Assembly (NCBI GenBank): GCA_964613305.1
Contig: CAZTII010000051.1
Coordinates: forward strand, 1 to 14,042
Source: CAZTII01 sp964613305
GTDB taxonomy: Bacteria > Bacillota_I > Bacilli_A > Erysipelotrichales > Erysipelotrichaceae
Direction: 5' to 3'
DNA length: 14,042 nucleotides
Within the stretch, counting starts at the first letter, position 1, and each line of letters begins with the position of its first letter. The position numbers and the translations under genes are program-made. Positions 6,829-13,993 of the stretch are shown one piece after another. Under the pieces are notes generated by a model, which did no database searches, was not told where the DNA came from, and saw only the letters and a program-made list of their open reading frames with translations.

Positions 6829-9216
6829 TTAAACAACAATGTTTACAATTTTATTCGCAATAACAATCATCTTTTTAATTTGTTTTCCTTCGATATGGGG
6901 AATAACTGACGATACCTCTACTGCCATTTTCTTAATTACTTCCTCATTTGTATCCACATCCACAAGTAATTTACCACGAACTTTACCACACACTTGAACA
7001 ACCATTTCCACTTGACTTAGCACCAATAAACTTTCATCGTATGTTGGCCAAGCTTCATATGTAATCGTTTCACTACCAGTTAATATGTGATACATTTCTT
7101 CAGAAATATGTGGGGCAAAACAGCTCAACATTTTAATAAAATTAAGAGCGTAAGGACGATAAATAGACGTTTGTTTATATGCTTCATTAATAAAAATCAT
7201 CATTTGTGAAATCGCTGTATTCATATTCAATGTTTCAATATCGTTAGTAACCTTTTTAACCGTCGCATGATAGATATAGTCAAGAGCACCATCATTATCA
7301 TCGCTTAAGCGATTACTTTCAATCAATAAACGATAAATACGTTCTAACCATTTTTTACTACCTTCAACACTCTTTGTGTTCCAAGGTTTACTAGCTTCAA
7401 GTGGTCCCATAAACATTTCATACAAACGCAATGTATCTGCCCCAAATTCTACGACAATATCATCAGGATTAATGACATTGCCACGTGATTTACTCATTTT
7501 TTCACCATTTTCACCTAAAATCATTCCTTGATGAAATAATTTTTTAAATGGTTCTTTTACCGGAGAAATACCTTTATCGTATAAATAATGATTCCACATT
7601 CTAGAATACAATAAATGACCAACCGCATGTTCAGGACCACCAACATATAAATCAACTGGCATCCAATGTTTCAATAATACAGGATCAGCAAGCATCGATT
7701 CATTGTTATTATCGATGTATCGTAAGAAATACCAACTACTACCAGCCGATCCTGGCATCGTACTCGTTTCACGACGATAACGACGACCATCTTTCTCACC
7801 ATGTACCCAATCAACTGCTTTTTCAAGTGGTGATTTACCACCTTCACCCTTATAATCCGATAGTGTTGGTAATACTAATGGTAATTCTTCTTCCGATAAC
7901 GATTCAATCGTTCCATCATCATAATGAACAACAGGAATTGGTTCACCCCAATAACGTTGACGCGCAAAAATCCATTCACGTAAACGATAATTGATTTTAC
8001 TACTACCACAACCATTGGCTTCTAAGAAACCTAACATTGTCATAATCGCATCTTCTTTATTTAAACCGTTTAAGAAATCAGAATTAATATGAAGACCATC
8101 ACCAACATACGCCTCTAACTCAATATTACCACCTTCTAATACCGGAATAATATTTAAATCAAATGCCTTTGCAAACGCATAATCACGTTCATCATGAGCA
8201 GGAACCGCCATAATCGCTCCTGTTCCATAAGAAACTAACACGTAATCAGAAATCCAAATAGGAATTAATTGTTGGTTGACCGGATTAATCGCATAAGCAC
8301 CAGTAAATACACCCGTCTTCTCTTTATTCAATTCCGTTCTTTCCATCTCAGATTTATGACTACAAGCCTCTTTATACGCCTTTACCGCCTCTTTTGCCTC
8401 TTCTGTAACAATAATATCAATTAAGGCATGTTCCGGCGATAACACACAATATGTAGCGCCAAACAACGTATCACAACGAGTTGTAAATACCGTAAATTTT
8501 TCATCACTATTCGCTACTTTAAAATCAACTAAAGCACCATTTGATTTACCAATCCAATTGCGTTGTATTTCTTTGGTCGATTCTGGCCAATCCACCTCAT
8601 CTAATCCCGACAACAATCCTTCCGCAAACTTTACAATGTCAATAACCCATTGTTTCATGTTACGACGAACAACAGGATAGCCACCACGTTCGCTTTTACC
8701 ATCAATAATTTCATCGTTAGCTAAAACAGTTCCTAATTCTTCACACCAGTTTACTGGAAAATCGACGTATTTCGCTAAACCATCATCAAACAATTGTTTA
8801 AAAATCCATTGTGTCCAATGATAATACGATGGATCACACGTTGAAAGTTGTTTATTCCAATCATAGGAAAAACCTAACATTTTCAACTGTTTGGTAAAAG
8901 TCGCAATATTCGCTAACGTAAATCCTTCTGGATGATTTCCCGTTAACACCGCATGTTGTTCCGCCGGTAAACCAAAAGAATCAAACCCCATTGGATGTAA
9001 CACATTGTATCCCTGCATTCTTTTCATACGAGCAACAATATCCGTTGCCGTATATCCTTCAGGATGTCCTACATGTAACCCATTTCCTGAAGGATATGGA
9101 AACATATCCAACACATAATATTTTGGTTTACTAAAATCCCATACATCCGTTTTAAAAACATCTTTTTCTTCCCAAATCTCTTGCCACTTCTTTTCGATTT
9201 CACAATGATTAAACAT
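6829..9216 (-). CDS. leuS: Leucyl-tRNA synthetase
   Basis: A class Ia synthetase that charges tRNA-Leu with leucine in the cytoplasm. The 795 residues match bacterial LeuS length. The HIGH signature reads HVGH at 48-51 within PYPSGNGLHVGH, and KMSKS is at 573-577. The CP1 editing domain lies between them (about 220-410), with the Thr-rich segment FTTRCDT near 244-250 and HDERDYAFA with the editing Asp. The LeuS-like C-terminal tail (about 725-795) is present. One oddity is C248 where the family normally has Pro in TTRPDT. The ATG start has GGGAGGA four bases upstream, directly after the U-run of the leader terminator. Expression is very likely controlled by the T-box leader just upstream. The stop TAA is followed after 13 bases by the MalY/PatB gene. 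Confidence 0.98.
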   Translation of the reverse strand: MFNHCEIEKKWQEIWEEKDVFKTDVWDFSKPKYYVLDMFPYPSGNGLHVGHPEGYTATDIVARMKRMQGYNVLHPMGFDSFGLPAEQHAVLTGNHPEGFTLANIATFTKQLKMLGFSYDWNKQLSTCDPSYYHWTQWIFKQLFDDGLAKYVDFPVNWCEELGTVLANDEIIDGKSERGGYPVVRRNMKQWVIDIVKFAEGLLSGLDEVDWPESTKEIQRNWIGKSNGALVDFKVANSDEKFTVFTTRCDTLFGATYCVLSPEHALIDIIVTEEAKEAVKAYKEACSHKSEMERTELNKEKTGVFTGAYAINPVNQQLIPIWISDYVLVSYGTGAIMAVPAHDERDYAFAKAFDLNIIPVLEGGNIELEAYVGDGLHINSDFLNGLNKEDAIMTMLGFLEANGCGSSKINYRLREWIFARQRYWGEPIPVVHYDDGTIESLSEEELPLVLPTLSDYKGEGGKSPLEKAVDWVHGEKDGRRYRRETSTMPGSAGSSWYFLRYIDNNNESMLADPVLLKHWMPVDLYVGGPEHAVGHLLYSRMWNHYLYDKGISPVKEPFKKLFHQGMILGENGEKMSKSRGNVINPDDIVVEFGADTLRLYEMFMGPLEASKPWNTKSVEGSKKWLERIYRLLIESNRLSDDNDGALDYIYHATVKKVTNDIETLNMNTAISQMMIFINEAYKQTSIYRPYALNFIKMLSCFAPHISEEMYHILTGSETITYEAWPTYDESLLVLSQVEMVVQVCGKVRGKLLVDVDTNEEVIKKMAVEVSSVIPHIEGKQIKKMIVIANKIVNIVV

Positions 9217-9432
9217 ACAATCCTCCCATAAAAAAAGTCCTTATCTAAGGACGAAAATTCGCGGTACCACCTTAGTTTATGATTACTCATACACTCAACC
9301 TTTTAACGCAAGGGTACGGAATTACATTACTAATTCAGCTCCACGGTAAGTTCATTAGTCATCACTATCAAGTTACACCAACCCTTGACTCTCTATAAGT
9401 TAAACATAATTACTACTCCGTCTCAACGCTCT
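9217..9432 (-). ncRNA. Leucine T-box leader (riboswitch) of leuS
   Basis: A T-box RNA that senses uncharged tRNA-Leu and allows read-through into leuS. The invariant T-box sequence AAGGTGGTACCGCG lies at 9260-9273. Its UGGU bulge would pair with an ACCA tRNA end, which fits tRNA-Leu with discriminator A. CTAAGG (9270-9275) pairs with CCTTAG (9245-9250) to form the antiterminator, in competition with the terminator stem. Upstream, Stem I shows an AGTA/GAA loop-E pair and a distal AG-bulge region (AGAGAGTCAAGGGTTGGTG, about 9378-9396). The codon after GAA at 9348-9350 is CUU, a Leu codon, and is the likely specifier. The 5' limit is inferred from the promoter and is approximate. The downstream synthetase agrees with the amino-acid call. 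Confidence 0.93.
9230..9252 (-). terminator. T-box regulated intrinsic terminator
   Basis: GTCCTTA and TAAGGAC form a 7-bp stem with a 2-base GA apex (9237-9252), followed by seven U (9230-9236). In practice the loop probably opens to four bases. The 5' arm shares the CCTTA segment with the antiterminator, so the two folds are mutually exclusive, as expected for a T-box. The leuS ribosome binding site begins only two bases after the U-run. Confidence 0.9.
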
Positions 9433-9438
9433 ACGTAT

Positions 9439-9467
9439 ATGATAACGTACTTTAGCTACTTTCACAA
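9439..9467 (-). promoter_or_regulatory. Sigma-A promoter of the leuS T-box transcript
   Basis: TTGTGA (9462-9467) and TATCAT (9439-9444) are separated by exactly 17 bases, a good match to a housekeeping promoter. Transcription would start near 9432, just before the Stem I region of the T-box, which is where a T-box transcript should begin. The -35 box lies only a few bases after the U-run of the preceding gene's terminator. Confidence 0.7.
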
Positions 9468-9470
9468 GTA

Positions 9471-9500
9471 AAAAAAAGACAATTTGAATCAATTGTCTTT
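9471..9500 (-). terminator. Intrinsic terminator of the GGDEF/HD-GYP gene, overlapping its stop codon
   Basis: AAAGACAATT (9491-9500) pairs with AATTGTCTTT (9475-9484) around a 6-base loop, followed by a U-run to 9471. The 5' arm encodes the last codons of the upstream gene and its TGA stop (9489-9491) lies at the arm/loop boundary. The hairpin has only two GC pairs, so termination strength is uncertain, but position and U-run are right. Confidence 0.75.
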
Positions 9501-10874
9501 ACTCATTTCTTTAATAAATACTTCCACCAAATCACCATCAAATTGTGTAAAACTACAACGACGAAGTTCTTCAAAAGCTTGCTCGATTGATAATGTTTGA
9601 GCATAACTACGATTACGTCGCATCGATTCAAAGCTATCGGCTATTGATAAAATACGCGATAACAATGGAATTTCATCCCCTTTTAAACCATGAGGATAAC
9701 CTTGACCATCATAACGCTCATGATGATACAACACAATTTTCGCAATTGGCGCATGTTCATCAATCAACTTTAATATTTGATAGCCAACTTCCGAATGTTT
9801 TTTTACAATATCCATTTCATTACAACTCAATTTTTCACTTTTATTGATGATTGAAGGTTCTATAACAATTTTACCAACACCATGATACAACGCCGCATGT
9901 CTTACTGAGTCAATCATTTCATCATTTAGCTGTAATGCTATAGCTAATCGTTCGCTATATTTCGCTACTAATTCACAATGACTCTTGTAATGAGGAAAAC
10001 GTTTTTCAACTGTTTTATTAATGTTTTTCAACATTTTTTGACGCATTGCTAAGCCGTGTTGAGCTTTATCTTGATACATCAAGTTTTCCGCATCTGACTG
10101 AACCACTTTTAATTCCTGATGCAGATTCATCTTATAACCATAACCAATAGCGACCGATATAACTATCTTATCACTATTCACTTCATCACAACGTTTTAAA
10201 ATGGCTTGTTTTAATCGTTCACCATCATCCAAACTCGCATTTGGCTTAATCAAAATAAACTCATCGCCACCAATACGACCTAAAATACATCCTTTATCGC
10301 TAACTTCACGTAAAATTGACGAAACGCTGACTAATAAATCATCTCCTAAATTATGGCCAAACGTATCATTTACCAACTTCAAACCATTCACATCCAAATA
10401 CATAATCAATAATGGTAAATGTTCCGTATAGTTGTAATAATTTAATGATTCTTCAATATAGCGACGATTATATAAACCAGTCAAATAATCATTATAACTT
10501 AAATATTCAATTTGACGTTGTTTATTCTTACGATCAGTACTATCTCTAAAAGTAATAACGACACCGCAAATCGCATTCATCGCATCTTCAATCGGTGAAA
10601 TGCTGTACTCAATCATGTATTCATTGCCATTTTTCGACAATAAAACCGTATTCTCACCACTTGTCGTTTCTTTTGTAATCTTACGATAAATATCAATGTA
10701 TTTTTCACGCGATAATTCATCAACGATATTAAATACCATATCCACATTTAAGCCAAGCGCTTCTTTAAAAGAATAACCGGTTAACTGTTGCGCAACTTCA
10801 TTAATCACATTGATTTTACCGTCAATATCCGTAGAAATAACCCCATCCCCAATGGACATCAATGTTTTATGCAA
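9489..10874 (-). CDS. PAS-GGDEF-HD-GYP cyclic-di-GMP protein (C-terminal part of a frameshifted gene)
   Basis: Cyclic-di-GMP turnover module: GGDEF domains make the second messenger and HD-GYP domains hydrolyse it. In 461 residues, a PAS domain (about 5-125, with GDGVISTD and ITFRDSTDRK) is followed by GGDEF (about 125-280) and HD-GYP (about 295-455). The GGDEF domain has DVNGLKLVND with metal ligand D161 and an intact GGDEF at 202-206. The RxxD inhibitory site before it is absent (the positions read DKGC). In HD-GYP, H299, H331, H360, H384/H385, GYP at 392-394 and D413 are present, but the signature HD is HG (G332), so hydrolysis is probably lost. The only start is TTG at 10874 with no ribosome binding site, inside the preceding frame; ATG at codon 6 has none either. 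Restoring one base upstream fuses it smoothly to the preceding 1,044-residue frame, so it is probably the C-terminal third of that protein. A terminator follows. Confidence 0.9.
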   Translation of the reverse strand: MHKTLMSIGDGVISTDIDGKINVINEVAQQLTGYSFKEALGLNVDMVFNIVDELSREKYIDIYRKITKETTSGENTVLLSKNGNEYMIEYSISPIEDAMNAICGVVITFRDSTDRKNKQRQIEYLSYNDYLTGLYNRRYIEESLNYYNYTEHLPLLIMYLDVNGLKLVNDTFGHNLGDDLLVSVSSILREVSDKGCILGRIGGDEFILIKPNASLDDGERLKQAILKRCDEVNSDKIVISVAIGYGYKMNLHQELKVVQSDAENLMYQDKAQHGLAMRQKMLKNINKTVEKRFPHYKSHCELVAKYSERLAIALQLNDEMIDSVRHAALYHGVGKIVIEPSIINKSEKLSCNEMDIVKKHSEVGYQILKLIDEHAPIAKIVLYHHERYDGQGYPHGLKGDEIPLLSRILSIADSFESMRRNRSYAQTLSIEQAFEELRRCSFTQFDGDLVEVFIKEMSKDN

Positions 10875-10880
10875 AAATCA
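10859..10880 (-). other. Probable frameshift site joining the two signalling frames
   Basis: The transcript reads GAT TTT TGC ATA AAA CAT TGA in the upstream frame. With one more T in the five-T run (plus-strand A run 10873-10877) it reads GAT TTT TTG CAT AAA ACA, giving ERDFLHKTLMSIGDG, a normal PAS linker and entry. The downstream frame has no ribosome binding site. The site may be a real mutation, a sequence error in a homopolymer, or ribosomal slippage on U5; the sequence alone cannot tell which. Confidence 0.8.
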
Positions 10881-13800
10881 CGTTCTAATTGAAGGGTACG
10901 TTCTAAGTGTTTTTGTTTACTTAAATCCACATCCACACTATACATCTCTTTACAATGATCATCCAATTCTAAGATCGTTTTACTCGTTAATACGGGAATT
11001 GATGAACCATTTTTATGATAATGCAGCATTTCTATTTGGTGACGACGATCTTCTTGTTCAAACGCTTCATCAAAATATTGAACCGCTCGCTCATAGTCTT
11101 GTTGTTGATAAAATAAATCATCAAACAATTTTTTACCTAGTATTTCATGACTGCGATAACCATACATTTTTTCACTTGCTTTATTCCAATAAATCACTTC
11201 ACGATTACAGTTATAACCTACCACTGCCACCGAATCCACTTCTTGGAATAATTTTCTAAAGCGACCTTCACTAATACGCAGTTTACTTAATACATCCAAT
11301 CGTGAAATCGTGTTCATCAACTCACGTGAAAATTCAGTTAAGATAATTTCATCATCATACTTATATAAATAAGATTTATTCACAGAATCAAATCCCGCAA
11401 AGCCAAACAACGTTTCACCAATAAATAATGGCACCGTAATCATGCTTATAATTCCTTGCGCTAATAACACTTCTTTTATTGGCTCATTAGAAGGTAATTC
11501 ATGTACATTTTCAATAAAAACCGCTTTCGCTACACGATGACTTTCCATCCAACTATCCATTTCTTCAATTGGTCTATTTTGAAGATTATCAATTTCAGGC
11601 GTTATTCCTTCATTACACCACTCATAAATATTCGTTGTTGTTTGACAAATAAAATCATGTTTAAACACATAAATACGATCACAATGAACAATTTCGCTCA
11701 ACAATGAAAATGATTCTTCAACAATATTATCAAAATTTTCTTCATTACAACGATTAAACTTTGAAGAAATTTGTAACATTACTTCTTGTTGTTTATAACT
11801 ACGCTCAATAACAAGACGTTGTTTCTCGTTTTCCATTTCCATGATTTTACGATCCGTAATATCTTCTGCCGTACATACAACATATTCCACAGTACCATAC
11901 ATATCTTTAATTGGTGTTTTAATCAGATGCAACAAACGATTTTCACCATGAATATTCATTGCCCATTCTTCAGTTTCAATGGTTTTACCTTCTTCAAACA
12001 CTTTACGATTGGTGACATAACAATTTTCAGCTAATTCCGGTGGTAAAAAATCATTCATATCACGATGTTCCATATGTGCTATATCATACCCAAAATAATC
12101 CGCATGGCATTGATTCACTTCCCCATACGTATGATAATTCGTTAAATACCACATTTGAATAGGAACATTGTTCAATAACGTACGTTTATTCTTTTCCGAG
12201 AATTTAAGTTCATTTTCCATTGCGCGCTGATTTGTAATATCTTCTGCCGTACATACTAAATATTCAACACTACCATCTTCTCTAAATTTCGGTGTTTTAA
12301 CGATTTTAAACAATCGTTTATATCCTTGATAGGCTGGCAACCATTCTTCCACAACCATTTGGCGACGACTAGAAAATGCCGCAAAATTCGATATTTTACA
12401 AATTTCCGCAATTTCTTTTGGAAATAAGTCAAACAAAGGTTTATTACTCATTTGTTCCGCAGTCATTCCATTGTAGTTAGCGTGGGTTTCATTTACTTCA
12501 CCATACGTCATTTCATCCACTAAATACCACATTTGTGTAGGAACATTATTCAATAAAATCTTCTTACTATTTTCCGATTCACGAAGATTTTGTTCCATTT
12601 CCACTTTCTCAGTAATATCTTCCGCCGTACAAACAACATATTCCACACTTCCATCATCACCTAAAATAGGTGTTTTAATTAAATGAAGTAATCGGTCATG
12701 ACCATGTTTATCAATTGTCCACTCATCACTAATCACAACTTTGCCGCTATCAAAAGCTTGTTTATTCGTTCTAGTAGCCTCTAACATCCACTCTTCAGCA
12801 ACAAACGTTGACATATCCGCAAACTGCATTGTTTCTAAAGGAATACCAAAATACTCCGCATGAGCCTTATTCACTTCACCATACGTACGATAATTCGTCA
12901 AATACCACATTTGAATGGGAACATTATTCAATAAAATACGTTTATTTTGTTCCGATATTTTAAGTTCATCTTCCATCGTTCTCTGTGCCGTAATATCTTC
13001 TGCGGTACACACTAAATATTCAACCGATCCATCCGCTCTTAATTTTGGTGTTTTCGTAATTTTAAATAAATTCGCATTACCATGATTATCTTTTAACCAC
13101 TGTTCCACCACAAGTGCTTTTCCAGTAGTAAAAGCTAAACGATTGGTAATAATACAACGATCGGTCGTTTCTTTTGGTAAGACGGCTTCCATCTTTTGAT
13201 ACGACATGTTCTCAATCGTATGACCGTTATACTTCGCATGAGCTTCATTCACTTCACCATACGACGTAACACTAGTCAAATACCACATTTGAATCGGAAT
13301 TGTATTCAATAATACTTTCTTACTAAGTTCCGATTGACGAAGTTTTTCTTCTGCTTCTTTTACGTGAGTAACATCAATACTACTACCAATCCAACGAACT
13401 CCATTTTCATCCTCTAATTTTTTACCACTAGACATGATCCAACGATAAGATCCATCACTATGAAGAGCACGATTCAATAAAGACACAGTATCTCCATCCG
13501 TATCTTGAATGATGTTTTCAATACTTTTATAAAACTGAACAACCTCATCAGGATGAAGATAGTCGATACAATCTGTACCATTAATGCACAATTCACTAGC
13601 AGAATAGCCAAGAATGTCACTCCAACGCTCACTAAAATTAATCTTATTGGTCGTTTTATCATACTGCCAAATTGCCGCTCCGGAAGTTTCTACCGCTAAT
13701 TCTAAACGAAGTTGACTATCCGACAATATCTTTTCTGAACGAACTTTTTCCGTAATATCACTTACCATTAAAGCAACATGATCTTTTTTAGCCCAATAAG

Positions 13801-13993
13801 CATGGCATTTATAATAATTGCCATGTTCTTGGAATTCAAACAATCGCTCATCACCACTCTGTTGAATTTTATCGTAGCGACTTGTCCAAAAAGAATAATC
13901 ATTAGGTAATTTGAGTTTCGGTGAAAATATAGGAAATAAAAATTCGTGAATTTCCATTGTGGAAAACTCGCGAATTTGTTGTAAATTTATCAT
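10859..13993 (-). CDS. Multi-PAS/GAF sensor protein, N-terminal part of a frameshifted cyclic-di-GMP signalling gene; 5' end uncertain
   Basis: A sensory array with no membrane segment visible. Domains in order (1,044 residues from the first in-window ATG): the C-terminal half of a PAS (about 25-85), a PAS_3/PAC (about 90-215), four tandem PAS repeats of 126 residues each (222-725; each with an IPIQMWYL-like entry and a CTAEDIT exit), a GAF domain (about 735-898) and a further PAS (about 905-1030). Short linkers such as EDELKISE look like signalling helices. The protein then ends abruptly as ERDFCIKH. Adding one base to the T run there continues into the PAS-GGDEF-HD-GYP frame, so this is very likely the N-terminal two thirds of one protein. 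The frame has no stop up to base 14042, the first PAS lacks its N-terminal half, and only a weak AGG precedes the ATG at 13993, so the true start may lie outside the window. Ligands are unknown. Confidence 0.85.
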   Translation of the reverse strand: MINLQQIREFSTMEIHEFLFPIFSPKLKLPNDYSFWTSRYDKIQQSGDERLFEFQEHGNYYKCHAYWAKKDHVALMVSDITEKVRSEKILSDSQLRLELAVETSGAAIWQYDKTTNKINFSERWSDILGYSASELCINGTDCIDYLHPDEVVQFYKSIENIIQDTDGDTVSLLNRALHSDGSYRWIMSSGKKLEDENGVRWIGSSIDVTHVKEAEEKLRQSELSKKVLLNTIPIQMWYLTSVTSYGEVNEAHAKYNGHTIENMSYQKMEAVLPKETTDRCIITNRLAFTTGKALVVEQWLKDNHGNANLFKITKTPKLRADGSVEYLVCTAEDITAQRTMEDELKISEQNKRILLNNVPIQMWYLTNYRTYGEVNKAHAEYFGIPLETMQFADMSTFVAEEWMLEATRTNKQAFDSGKVVISDEWTIDKHGHDRLLHLIKTPILGDDGSVEYVVCTAEDITEKVEMEQNLRESENSKKILLNNVPTQMWYLVDEMTYGEVNETHANYNGMTAEQMSNKPLFDLFPKEIAEICKISNFAAFSSRRQMVVEEWLPAYQGYKRLFKIVKTPKFREDGSVEYLVCTAEDITNQRAMENELKFSEKNKRTLLNNVPIQMWYLTNYHTYGEVNQCHADYFGYDIAHMEHRDMNDFLPPELAENCYVTNRKVFEEGKTIETEEWAMNIHGENRLLHLIKTPIKDMYGTVEYVVCTAEDITDRKIMEMENEKQRLVIERSYKQQEVMLQISSKFNRCNEENFDNIVEESFSLLSEIVHCDRIYVFKHDFICQTTTNIYEWCNEGITPEIDNLQNRPIEEMDSWMESHRVAKAVFIENVHELPSNEPIKEVLLAQGIISMITVPLFIGETLFGFAGFDSVNKSYLYKYDDEIILTEFSRELMNTISRLDVLSKLRISEGRFRKLFQEVDSVAVVGYNCNREVIYWNKASEKMYGYRSHEILGKKLFDDLFYQQQDYERAVQYFDEAFEQEDRRHQIEMLHYHKNGSSIPVLTSKTILELDDHCKEMYSVDVDLSKQKHLERTLQLERDFCIKH
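11819..13330 (-). repeat. Four tandem 378-bp PAS-encoding repeats in an ABAB order
   Basis: Four in-frame units at 12953-13330, 12575-12952, 12197-12574 and 11819-12196. The anchor Trp codon recurs at residues 237, 363, 489 and 615, giving a period of exactly 126 codons. The DNA string GTAATATCTTCTGCC (plus strand, with small changes) recurs in phase, for example at 11856 and 12234. Units 1 and 3 share LFKI-KTPK and DIT-QR-ME-ELK endings. Units 2 and 4 share RLLHLIKTPI and a MWYLTNY-TYGEVN entry. This points to duplication of a two-domain block of 756 bp. Confidence 0.92.

Noticed and set aside
6816..6839. TTG start giving the PLP enzyme eight extra residues
   Set aside because: The TTG lies inside the leuS 3' end without its own ribosome binding site, whereas the ATG at 6815 has AAGGAG at ideal spacing in the intergenic gap.
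9069..9290. Minus-strand frame of 73 codons overlapping the leuS start and the T-box
   Set aside because: It is out of frame with leuS, crosses the terminator hairpin and the T-box motif, and resembles no protein family.
10869..10879. Canonical programmed -1 slippery heptamer at the frameshift
   Set aside because: The in-frame heptamer T TTT TGC does not fit the X XXY YYZ rule; simple slippage on U5 remains possible, but a classic programmed signal with a clear downstream structure was not seen.
10810..11259. Plus-strand open frame of 149 codons opposite the signalling genes
   Set aside because: It is antisense to well-conserved PAS coding sequence, has no recognisable domain, and its composition is that expected of the reverse complement of a conserved gene.
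11501..12034. Plus-strand frames opposite the GAF and PAS region
   Set aside because: They are antisense shadows; their repeated Phe/Ile/Asn-rich composition follows from the PAS repeats on the other strand.
11819..13330. CRISPR-like or mobile repeat array
   Set aside because: The period is 378 bp, in frame, and fully explained by tandem PAS domains; there are no short direct repeats with unique spacers and no transposase.
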